NCBI RefSeq assembly: GCF_014204515.1
Contig: NZ_JACHLI010000010.1
Span: 124,001-188,000, forward strand
Direction of reading: 5' to 3'
Length of the DNA: 64,000 nucleotides
Source: Pseudomonas nitroreducens
GTDB taxonomy: Bacteria > Pseudomonadota > Gammaproteobacteria > Pseudomonadales > Pseudomonadaceae
Under the pieces are notes generated by a model. The model saw nothing but the letters and a program-made list of their open reading frames with translations, ran no database searches and was not told where the DNA came from. The position numbers and the translations under genes are program-made. Each line of letters starts with the position of its first letter. Position 1 is the stretch's first letter. Below are positions 50,345 through 57,872 of this stretch, piece by piece.

Positions 50345-51121
50345 ATGAGCGACAACGACAACAGCCTGTTCAATCAGTCGCTGGAAAAGGGCCTGGCCGT
50401 GCTGCGCGCCTTCAACGCGCGCAACCGCACCATGAACCTGGCCGAAGTGGCCGAGTCTGCCGAGATCACCAAGAGCTCGGCGCAGCGGATGATCCATACC
50501 CTCGAAGCGCTGGGGTATGTCAGCAAGCACCCGCAGACCAAGCGCTTCCAGCTGACCCCGCAGGTCATGGAGATCGGCTACAACTACCTCGCCGCCGACA
50601 CCCTGGTGGACGTCGCCAACCCCTTCCTCGCCGAGCTGGCGCAGACCACCGGCGAGACCACCAACCTCACCGAGCCGGTGCGCACCGACATGCTCTACGT
50701 GGCGCGCTTCGTCGGGCCGAAGTTCATCCCCATCCACCTGCCTATCGGCAGCCGCATCCCCATGTACTGCACCGCCTCGGGCCGCGCCTACCTCAGTGCG
50801 CTGAGCGATGACGAGGTGCTGGAACTGCTGCAGGGTAGCGACCTGAACAGCCACACCCAGTACACCCGCACCTCGCTGGAGGAAATCCTCGCGGAGATCG
50901 CCGAGATCCGCCGCAAGGGCTTTGCGATCAACAGCGAGGAGCTGTTCCTCGGCGACATGGCGGTGGCCGCGCCGGTGCGCAACAGCCAGGGCCGCCCGGT
51001 GGCCTCGGTGCACGTGGTGGCGCCCACCAGCCGCTGGAGCCGCGAGGATGCCGAACGGCGCCTGGCGCCGGCGGCCATCGAGTGCGCGCGGGCGATCAGC
51101 ACCTCGATCCGCACGCTGTGA
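50345..51121 (+). CDS. IclR-family regulator of the ABC/oxidase operon
   Basis: This 258-residue regulator has a winged helix (SLEKGLAVLRAFNARNRTMNLAEVAESAEITKSSAQRM region, residues about 12-70) and an IclR effector domain (about 85-250). It is divergent from the amino-acid ABC operon with 184 bases between, which makes that operon the likely target. Its DNA-binding helix differs from that of the IclR at 24763, in line with the different palindromes near each. Confidence 0.92.
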   Translation: MSDNDNSLFNQSLEKGLAVLRAFNARNRTMNLAEVAESAEITKSSAQRMIHTLEALGYVSKHPQTKRFQLTPQVMEIGYNYLAADTLVDVANPFLAELAQTTGETTNLTEPVRTDMLYVARFVGPKFIPIHLPIGSRIPMYCTASGRAYLSALSDDEVLELLQGSDLNSHTQYTRTSLEEILAEIAEIRRKGFAINSEELFLGDMAVAAPVRNSQGRPVASVHVVAPTSRWSREDAERRLAPAAIECARAISTSIRTL

Positions 51122-51134
51122 CGCCAGCGCGCAT

Positions 51135-51515
51135 TCAGCCTGCTGTCGGTAACCGCCCCAGTTCGCAGGACCCGTGTGCGTCCTGCAGGCTGCTCTCGAA
51201 GGCCTCCAGCTCGCGGTAATTGCGCTGCAGTTCGCGAATGCTGCTGCGCAGCTCGCGCTTCTTGGCGGCGATGGCCTGGCGTACCCGATCCCAGGGCGCC
51301 AGGCCGTCATCGCGCTGCAGCAGCTCCTGCATCTCGCGGAGCTTGAAGCCCAGTTGCTGGGCGCACTTGATCACCACCAGCAGCTCGACCGTCTCGCGGC
51401 CATAGACTCGGTACTTGCCCTCCCGGCGCGGCGGCGGCAACAGCCCGATCGCCTCGTAATGGCGGATGCCCTTGACCGTTACGCCGGATAGCTCGGCGAC
51501 CTTCCCGATGTACAT
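51135..51515 (-). CDS. MerR-family transcriptional regulator
   Basis: This 126-residue regulator has the MerR helix-turn-helix (YIGKVAELSGVTVKGIRHYEAIGLL) and a dimerisation coiled coil. No Cys cluster for metal binding is seen (one Cys in IKCAQQ, one near the end), which argues against a metal sensor. AAGGAG supports the ATG at 51515. It is downstream of the quinone reductase gene on the same strand, so both probably share the MerR-type promoter at 52199-52229. Confidence 0.88.
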   Translation of the reverse strand: MYIGKVAELSGVTVKGIRHYEAIGLLPPPRREGKYRVYGRETVELLVVIKCAQQLGFKLREMQELLQRDDGLAPWDRVRQAIAAKKRELRSSIRELQRNYRELEAFESSLQDAHGSCELGRLPTAG

Positions 51516-51587
51516 GTGCACCGCTCCTTCCCTGTGTCGGGCAATCGGCCAAGGATGGGCAGGTCGCCCGTGCAAAGACAAGCCCGT

Positions 51588-52166
51588 TCAACCCGCTGCC
51601 AGCGCCTCGACCTTGCCGAGCCAGCGCTCACGGCGCTGCGCCGAAGCATTCAGCAATGGCCCGTAGACCTGCGTCTGCAATGACCGGATGCCGCAGAAGG
51701 CCAGGGTGGTCCGGCGCATCTGGTGCAATGCCGGCATGCGCTGGAACCAGCGGTAGTACCAGGGCGGCGTGTCCATCGTCACCAGCAGGTGCGCGGTACG
51801 TCCTTTCAGCAACTTCTCCGGGAAGGGTGAGCCCTTGCGGTAGCGAAAGGCGAAGCCGGGCAACAGCACGCGATCGAGGAAGCCCTTGAGCAGCGCCGGC
51901 ACCCCGCCCCACCAGACCGGAAACACGAACACCAGGTGCTGCGCCCAGCGGATGTGTTCCTGCGCCGCCAGCAGGTCGGGCTCCAGCGGCTGGACACCGG
52001 CATAGCCACGGTGCAGCAGTGGGTCGAACGCCAGCTCGCCCAGGCGCAGCAACTGCACCTCATGCCCGGCAGCGCTCGCCGCCTGCCGGTATCGCTCGGC
52101 CAGCGCGCCACAGAAGCTGTCGCCCGCCGGATGCCCCAGGATCAGTAGAACCTTCTTGCCTCGCAT
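51588..52166 (-). CDS. NAD(P)H quinone oxidoreductase (flavodoxin-2 fold)
   Basis: This 192-residue protein has the flavodoxin-like fold of MdaB/KefF/NQO-type reductases: VLLILGHPAGDSFCGALAERY at the start, FVFPVWWGGVPALLKGFLDRV in the middle. These FMN or FAD enzymes reduce quinones by two electrons. GAGGCAA supports the ATG at 52166. It is paired with the MerR gene downstream. Confidence 0.9.
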   Translation of the reverse strand: MRGKKVLLILGHPAGDSFCGALAERYRQAASAAGHEVQLLRLGELAFDPLLHRGYAGVQPLEPDLLAAQEHIRWAQHLVFVFPVWWGGVPALLKGFLDRVLLPGFAFRYRKGSPFPEKLLKGRTAHLLVTMDTPPWYYRWFQRMPALHQMRRTTLAFCGIRSLQTQVYGPLLNASAQRRERWLGKVEALAAG

Positions 52167-52198
52167 CGTTGCCTCATTCGGGTTGCCAAGGCCTCGCA

Positions 52199-52229
52199 GG
52201 CTAAACCCTCCCCCTGGCGGGAGAGTCAA
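52199..52229 (-). promoter_or_regulatory. MerR-type promoter with long spacer
   Basis: On the minus strand TTGACT (-35) and TTAGCC/TAGCCT (-10) are separated by 19-20 bases. The spacer holds the dyad CTCCC-N6-GGGAG. Overlong spacers with a dyad are typical of promoters twisted by MerR proteins. It stands before the quinone reductase gene. Confidence 0.5.
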
Positions 52230-52342
52230 GCCTGCGCCCGTCATCGGAAATTCAGCGACGCCGCGTATCATCGACCTCCGAAAAAACGCCTCGGCAGCTT
52301 ACAATCGTGCCCTTTCACCGAATTTGCAGTACGGTCCGTTCT

Positions 52343-53512
52343 ATGGCGCTCGATCCACCCACCATGTTGACCATCTCGGTCGCCCTCGCCGCGGCCGCGG
52401 CGCTGTACCTGGCCGTCGAGTGGCGCAGCGTGCGCGAACGCTCGCTGCTGTTCTGGAGCGCGGGCTTCGCCACCATCACCGTCGGTTGCGTGCTCTCGCT
52501 GCTGCGCATGAGCGGCTACCTGCTGGTCGGCATCTGGTTCGCCAACGGCCTGCTGGTGCTGGCCCACTGGTTCTTCCTCACCGGCGTCGCGCGCTTCACC
52601 GAAGCGCGGCTGTCGCGGCTCTGGCTGCTGATTCCGCTGTTCTGGGCCTCCCTGCTGCTGTTGCCCGACGACAGCCCGTCGTGGTCCAAGCTGATGCTGC
52701 TGGCCAACTCCTGGCTGGTCGCCCTGCTCTCCCTGCGCGCCAGCTACCTGCTGCGGCCCCATGGCAAGTCCCTGAGCGTCGGCGCGGTGCAGCTGCGCTA
52801 CGTGCTGCTGGTGCACGGCGCCTTCTACCTGGCCAAGGGCATGACGGTGATCATCCCCGGCACGCTGATCGACCTGGCGGCCTTCCGCGGCGAGATCATC
52901 CAGATTTCCCTGGTCGAGGGCGCCATGGCGATCATGCTGATCGCCCTGTCGATGACCGGCACCGAGCGCTATCGCCGCGAGAAGCGCATGGCCCGCCTGG
53001 CCGCGCGCGACCCGCTGACCTCGCTGTACAACCGCCGCGCCCTGGAAGTCCGCGCACCGCGCCTGTTCGAGGACATCGCCGTGGGCCGGCCGGGCGCCCT
53101 GCTGCTGATCGACATCGACAACTTCAAGCTGGTCAACGACCTGCACGGGCACACCGCCGGCGACCGCCTGCTGGTGGCGCTCAGCGAGATGATCCGCGCC
53201 CAGCTGCCCGAGCGCGCCCTGGCGGCGCGCCTGGGTGGCGACGAATTCGTCATCCTGCTGGTCAATGTCGACGCCGAAGCGGTGCTGGCCCTCAGCGGCA
53301 AGCTGCGCGAACAGTTCCAGGGCCTCGCCGCACAGGACTTCGCCACGCCCCAGGCAGTCACCCTGAGCATCGGCGCCAGCCTGTTCGACCAGGCTCCGGC
53401 GAGCCTCGCCGCGCTCATCGAACAGGGCGACGCGGCGCTCTACCAGTCCAAGCGCGGCGGCCGCGACAGCATCCGCCTGATGGACCGCACCCAGGTCAGC
53501 AGCGCGCTCTGA
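52343..53512 (+). CDS. Membrane diguanylate cyclase (GGDEF)
   Basis: This 389-residue protein has about six membrane segments in its first 210 residues and a C-terminal GGDEF domain. The active-site LGGDEFVIL and the conserved RDPLTSLYNRRAL are intact, so it should make cyclic di-GMP. The RxxD inhibitory site normally found before GGDEF is absent (PERALAARL). I start at 52343; a GTG at 52307 lacks a ribosome binding site. Confidence 0.9.
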   Translation: MALDPPTMLTISVALAAAAALYLAVEWRSVRERSLLFWSAGFATITVGCVLSLLRMSGYLLVGIWFANGLLVLAHWFFLTGVARFTEARLSRLWLLIPLFWASLLLLPDDSPSWSKLMLLANSWLVALLSLRASYLLRPHGKSLSVGAVQLRYVLLVHGAFYLAKGMTVIIPGTLIDLAAFRGEIIQISLVEGAMAIMLIALSMTGTERYRREKRMARLAARDPLTSLYNRRALEVRAPRLFEDIAVGRPGALLLIDIDNFKLVNDLHGHTAGDRLLVALSEMIRAQLPERALAARLGGDEFVILLVNVDAEAVLALSGKLREQFQGLAAQDFATPQAVTLSIGASLFDQAPASLAALIEQGDAALYQSKRGGRDSIRLMDRTQVSSAL

Positions 53513-53527
53513 TGCCTGAACCGCGCC

Positions 53528-54412
53528 TCAGCGCCGCGGCCGCACCGAATACAGCCCCGCCAGCAGGATCAGCAGCGCGCCGCTGATGGTCCAGGCGGTC
53601 GGCGCCTCGCCGAAGACGATCAGCCCGATCAGCGTGGCGAACGCCAGCAGCGAGTAGTTGAACGGCTGCAGCGTCGAGGCCTGGGCGTACTTCAGCGCCT
53701 GGATCAGCAGCAGCTGGGCGATCACCCCGGACACCGCGACGATGGACATCAGCAGCGCCTCGTGGGGCGTCGGCGTGACCCAGGCGGGAATCCCCGCCGA
53801 GGTGGCCGCCACAGCGCCGACCACGGCCATGTACAGCGTGGTGGTGGCGAAGGAATCGGTCTGGCTGATGCGCCGCGAGAGGATGTTGAAGAAGGCGAAG
53901 GTCAGCGCCGCCGCCAGCGGGATCAGCGCCGCGGGCTCGAACACGCCCATGCCGGGGCGCAGGATCAGCAACGTACCGCCGAAGCCCACCGCCGCCGCCA
54001 GCCATTGCCGGGCGACCATCCGCTCGCCGAGGAAGATCCGCGCCAGGCCCAGGGTCATCAGCGGGAAGACCGCGTAGAGCGCGTGGGTTTCCGCCAGCCC
54101 GAGGTAGCGCAGGGCCAGGCCGAAGATGGCGATCTCGCCGACGCCCAGCAGCGAGCGAACCACCTGCTGCCAGGGGCTGGCGCTGCGGCTGGCGGCGCGC
54201 ACGCCACCCTGGGCGCGGCAGACGATCAGGGCGAACAGCACGAACACCCAGTAGCGCACCATCACCAGCTCGGCCACCGGCAGGTGGCGGACCAGCACCT
54301 TGGTGATGCCGTCCTGGCAGGCGAAAATCAGCATCGACAGCAGGCACAGGGCGATGCCCAGGCGCGGGTTGCTGGTGTCGGCCAGAACGCTGGCCGTGGT
54401 CTTGCTGGTCAT
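53528..54412 (-). CDS. EamA/DMT-family transporter
   Basis: This 294-residue protein has ten hydrophobic segments in two EamA repeats, starting LGIALCLLSMLIFACQDGITKVLVRHLPVAE. Such proteins export amino acids or metabolites. It is divergent from a LysR gene 190 bases away, which probably controls it. It converges with the GGDEF gene. Confidence 0.9.
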   Translation of the reverse strand: MTSKTTASVLADTSNPRLGIALCLLSMLIFACQDGITKVLVRHLPVAELVMVRYWVFVLFALIVCRAQGGVRAASRSASPWQQVVRSLLGVGEIAIFGLALRYLGLAETHALYAVFPLMTLGLARIFLGERMVARQWLAAAVGFGGTLLILRPGMGVFEPAALIPLAAALTFAFFNILSRRISQTDSFATTTLYMAVVGAVAATSAGIPAWVTPTPHEALLMSIVAVSGVIAQLLLIQALKYAQASTLQPFNYSLLAFATLIGLIVFGEAPTAWTISGALLILLAGLYSVRPRR

Positions 54413-54602
54413 GGGGAAGGCTCGTGGGCAGTGGCGACCCCGCTGCGGGCGCCTTCAGCGCTTGTGCCGGAGCGGCCGGGGCGCGGTCAAGCGACAAGGC
54501 GCTAGCGAGCACGCCGATGTCGCCCGCAAGCCCGCCGCCCTTCATTCCCGCGCCGCTTCCCACTACAGTCTGGCAACCGCCCTCCGGCCCACACGGTGAA
54601 CA

Positions 54603-55514
54603 ATGGACAGGTTTCAGGAAATGACAGTGCTGCTGGCGGTGGCCGAATCCGGCAGCTTCGCCTCTGGCGCCCGCCAGCTGGGCCTGTCGCCGCCCAGCGT
54701 GACCCGCGCCATCGCCGCCCTGGAGCAGCGCCTGGGCACCCTGCTGCTGGCCCGCAGCACCCGCAGCGTGCGCCTGACCGAAGCCGGCCAGCGCTACGTC
54801 GAGGACTGCCGGCGCATTCTCCAGGAGCTGGAAGAAGCCGAGGAGCTGGCCTCCGGCAGCGCCCTGCGCCCACGCGGCAACCTGACAGTCACCGCCCCGG
54901 TGCTGTTCGGCGAGCTGTACCTGGTGCCGCTGATCGCCAGCTACCTCGAGGCCCAGCCGGATGTCAGGGTCAACGCGCTGCTGGTGGACCGCGTGGTGAA
55001 CCTGCTCGACGAGGGCATCGATGTCGCCGTGCGCATCGGCCAGTTGCCCGAAGGCAGCCTGACCGCGCTGCAGGTCGGCGAGATTCGTCCGGTGGTCTGC
55101 GCGTCCCCGGCCTTCCTCGACCGCCATGGTCGCCCAGAGCATCCCGATGATCTGCTCGATGCACCGGTGGTGATGGCCGCCACCAGCACCCTGCTCACCG
55201 ACTGGCAGTTCGTCACCGCCGACGGGCCGCTGACCCTGCGCCCGCCATCGCGCTTCACGGTCAGCTCGAACAATGCGGCGCTCCACGCCGCGCGCCTGGG
55301 TGGCGGCTACACCCGCGTGCTCTCCTATCAGGCCGCCGACGCCGTGGCACGGGGCGAACTGGAAATCGTCCTCGACGCCTTCGCCACCCCGGCGCTCCCC
55401 ATCCACCTGCTGTACCAGGACAACCCGCGCCTGCCGGCCAAGGTCAGCAGCTTCGTCGCGCATTGCGCCGAGCGCCTGCGCCAGGACCCGGCGCTGCAGG
55501 CCGGCCCGGCATGA
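54603..55514 (+). CDS. LysR-family regulator 1 of a coupled pair
   Basis: This 303-residue regulator has a LysR helix-turn-helix (SFASGARQLGLSPPSVTRAIAALEQRLG) and a substrate-binding domain of the CrgA type. Its stop overlaps the start of a second LysR gene (ATGA). Divergent from the EamA gene. Confidence 0.92.
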   Translation: MDRFQEMTVLLAVAESGSFASGARQLGLSPPSVTRAIAALEQRLGTLLLARSTRSVRLTEAGQRYVEDCRRILQELEEAEELASGSALRPRGNLTVTAPVLFGELYLVPLIASYLEAQPDVRVNALLVDRVVNLLDEGIDVAVRIGQLPEGSLTALQVGEIRPVVCASPAFLDRHGRPEHPDDLLDAPVVMAATSTLLTDWQFVTADGPLTLRPPSRFTVSSNNAALHAARLGGGYTRVLSYQAADAVARGELEIVLDAFATPALPIHLLYQDNPRLPAKVSSFVAHCAERLRQDPALQAGPA

Positions 55515-56413
55515 GCCGGTATCGGCAGATGCAGGTGTTCGACGCCGTGGTGCAGGGCGGCAGCCTGGCGGCGGGCGCACGCCAGCTGGGGTTGTCCACG
55601 GCCACGGTGATGCGCAGCGTCGCGGCCCTGGAAGCCCGCCTGCACTGCCAACTGCTGCGCCGCGGGCCACGCGGAATCGAGCTGAGCACCCGCGGCGAGG
55701 CGTTCGCCGCCAGTTGCCGGAATATCCTGCGCGCGGTCGACGCGGCGCAAGGCTCTGCCGAGGACCTTCACGCCCATCCCGCCGGCCTGTTGCAGGTCAG
55801 TCTGCCGCTGTCGCTGGCCGACCTGGTCTTCGCCCCCATCGCCCTGGACTACCTCGCCGCGTTCCCCGACGTCAGCCTGCTCGGCCGCACCCGCGAAGAC
55901 CTGCCGCGCCTGCTGGAAGACGGCATCGACATCGCCCTGGTGATCGGCACGCTGCCCGACTCCTCCGGTTTCGCCCTGCCGGTGGGCACGGTTCGCCCAG
56001 TGGTCTGCGCCGCACCGCAATACCTCGCGCGCCAGGGCACGCCGCAGGCGCCGGAAGAGCTGAAGATGCACAGCATCATCGTCGCCGGCAGCCTGGGTGC
56101 GCTCAGCGAATGGCGCTTCCGCCAGCAGGACGCCGCCCGCGCGGTGCGCCTCGCCCCGCGCCTGGCGTGCAGCACTGCCAACGCCGCGATCGGCGCGGCC
56201 CTCCAGGGCCTCGGGCTGACCCGCTGCCTGAGCCACGAAGTGCACCGCGAACTCAGTGCCGGCCAGTTGCAGGTGGTCCTCGACGACTACGCCGCCCCCG
56301 GCGTGCCGGTGCACCTGATCTACCGCGAAGGACGCCGCGCCAGCGCGCGGGTGCGCTCCTTCCTCGACTTCGTGGTACCACGCCTGCGCGCCCATCCGGC
56401 GTTGCGCGGCTGA
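55511..56413 (+). CDS. LysR-family regulator 2 of a coupled pair
   Basis: This 300-residue regulator resembles the preceding one throughout: SLAAGARQLGLSTATVMRSVAALEARL aligns with SFASGARQLGLSPPSVTRAIAALEQRL. The pair looks like an old tandem duplication. The ATG at 55511 overlaps the first gene's stop. The two may form mixed dimers or act on EamA and on the GST operon; neither is shown. Confidence 0.9.
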   Translation: MSRYRQMQVFDAVVQGGSLAAGARQLGLSTATVMRSVAALEARLHCQLLRRGPRGIELSTRGEAFAASCRNILRAVDAAQGSAEDLHAHPAGLLQVSLPLSLADLVFAPIALDYLAAFPDVSLLGRTREDLPRLLEDGIDIALVIGTLPDSSGFALPVGTVRPVVCAAPQYLARQGTPQAPEELKMHSIIVAGSLGALSEWRFRQQDAARAVRLAPRLACSTANAAIGAALQGLGLTRCLSHEVHRELSAGQLQVVLDDYAAPGVPVHLIYREGRRASARVRSFLDFVVPRLRAHPALRG

Positions 56414-56481
56414 TTCCGCCGTTAGCGCCAGCCCGTCACGCAGGAGCAACTGCCTTCACTGACTGCTAGCTCCAGCTTTTT

Positions 56482-56514
56482 GTAGGGCGCATAACCCGGA
56501 ACGGGTTATCCGCC
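56482..56514. repeat. Half copy of the 77-bp palindromic repeat
   Basis: GTAGGGCGCATAAC through GTTATCCGCC is present; the right half is missing. It opens a 780-base gene-free stretch (56414-57193). Confidence 0.8.
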
Positions 56515-56581
56515 ACTCATCGCGTAGGAGCACTTGCCTTTCCCCGGATAGCTCAGTGTTTGCGCCTCCCCCTCACCCCAG

Positions 56582-56673
56582 CCCTCTCCCGGAGGGAGAG
56601 GGAGCCGATCGTGCCGCCTGATGCTGCAGTGTCCTCCTGCACCGCACAGCCCCCTCTCCCTTCAGGGAGAGGG
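56582..56673. repeat. Pair of CCCTCTCCC hairpins
   Basis: CCCTCTCCC-GGA-GGGAGAGGG (56582-56602) and CCCTCTCCC-TTCA-GGGAGAGGG (56652-56673) are two copies of a second palindromic family, 70 bases apart. Confidence 0.8.
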
Positions 56674-56710
56674 AAACACAGGCACGGTCTTTCCGAAGAA
56701 AACAGTTGCT

Positions 56711-56964
56711 CCTACGGTTCAACCGCGGCGCAGAAATCTCCATGTAGGAGCGGACCTTGTCCGCGAATCCCTACCGTTACTCCATAGCCCCGGTTAATCG
56801 CTCTCGTCTTCGCCGGCGCGAAGCCACAGAGTCCTCCGGCTATCCCACCCTCCGCCGCTGCGGATTTCGCGGACAAAGTCCGCTCCTACGCTTCAACCGC
56901 GGCGCAGATGTCTCCGTGCAGGAGCGGACCTTGCCCGCCCGGTAGGAGCGAGCTTGCTCGCGAA
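56711..56964. repeat. REP cluster with a 174-base direct duplication
   Basis: Four REP units of the AGGAGCGGACCTTGTCCGCG or AGGAGCGAGCTTGCTCGCG types lie at 56744, 56866 (reverse), 56916 and 56942. The segments 56711-56763 and 56885-56937 are near-identical, including the flank CTTCAACCGCGGCGCAGA. Confidence 0.8.
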
Positions 56965-56984
56965 CGGCACGGCACGGCACGGCA
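56965..56984. repeat. CGGCA pentamer repeat, four copies
   Basis: Four perfect CGGCA units follow the last REP unit directly. Confidence 0.85.
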
Positions 56985-57004
56985 TCGCCGCTCGCCAGCA
57001 CGCA

Positions 57005-57040
<36 letters not shown>

Positions 57041-57193
57041 CCCACCTGATTCTTCCGCATTCTGAAACGCTGGATTGCCGACCCTGGCGATTCTGCCCGC
57101 GCAGCATTGCGCGCAGCATTCCCCCATCAGCCCGAACAACCCGCCACCCAGCGACTCGGCGCTGCCTTCAAACCCATCACCGGAGTCACCGTC

Positions 57194-57817
57194 ATGGCCC
57201 ACGCCCTCAAGCTCTATCACTTCCCCCTGTCCGGCCACGCGCACCGCGCCGAGCTGATGCTCTCGCTGCTGCAGTTGCCCGCCGAACTGATCTTCGTCGA
57301 CCTGGCCAAGGGCGCGCACAAGCACCCGGACTTCCTCGCCCTGAACAGCTTCGGCCAGGTGCCGGTGCTGGATGACGACGGCGTGATCGTCAGCGACTCC
57401 AACGCCATCCTCGTCTACCTGGCGAAGAAGTACGGCAATGGCCGCTGGCTGCCGGAAGACCCGCAAGGCGCCGCCCGCGTGCAGCGCTGGCTGTCGGTCG
57501 CCGCCGGGCAGGTTGCCTTCGGCCCCGCCGCCGCGCGGCTGATCACCGTGTTCGGCGCCAAGTTCAATGCCGAGGAAGTCGCCACCCGCGCCCATGCGCT
57601 GTTCCAGGTGATGGAAGGCGAGCTGGCGAACAAGCCGTTCCTGACCGGTGACCAGGCCAGCATCGCCGACGTGGCCAACTACTCCTACATTTCCCATGCG
57701 CCGGAGGGCAACGTCTCCCTGCAGGACTACCCGAACCTGCGCGCCTGGCTGGCCCGCGTCGAAGCCCTGCCCGGTTTCGTACCGATGCCGCGTACCGCCA
57801 TCGGCCTGCAAGCCTGA
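57194..57817 (+). CDS. Glutathione S-transferase family protein
   Basis: This 207-residue protein has the thioredoxin-like N-domain (LKLYHFPLSGHAHRAELML, VPVLDDDGVIVSDSNAI with the cis-Pro and Ser-Asn glutathione contacts) and the helical C-domain (TGDQASIADVANYSYI). CGGAG supports the ATG at 57194. It precedes the fusion oxidoreductase by 55 bases, so both probably act on the same electrophile or oxidised compound. Substrate unknown. Confidence 0.92.
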   Translation: MAHALKLYHFPLSGHAHRAELMLSLLQLPAELIFVDLAKGAHKHPDFLALNSFGQVPVLDDDGVIVSDSNAILVYLAKKYGNGRWLPEDPQGAARVQRWLSVAAGQVAFGPAAARLITVFGAKFNAEEVATRAHALFQVMEGELANKPFLTGDQASIADVANYSYISHAPEGNVSLQDYPNLRAWLARVEALPGFVPMPRTAIGLQA

Positions 57818-57872
57818 TGCAACCCGCGCTGCCGGGGCGACCCGGCAGCCACTTCGTCGCGAGGTGAGCGCC

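Noticed and set aside
56545..56562. tRNA-like GGATAGCTCAGTG string
   Set aside because: It resembles a D-arm, but no anticodon arm, T-arm or acceptor stem follows.
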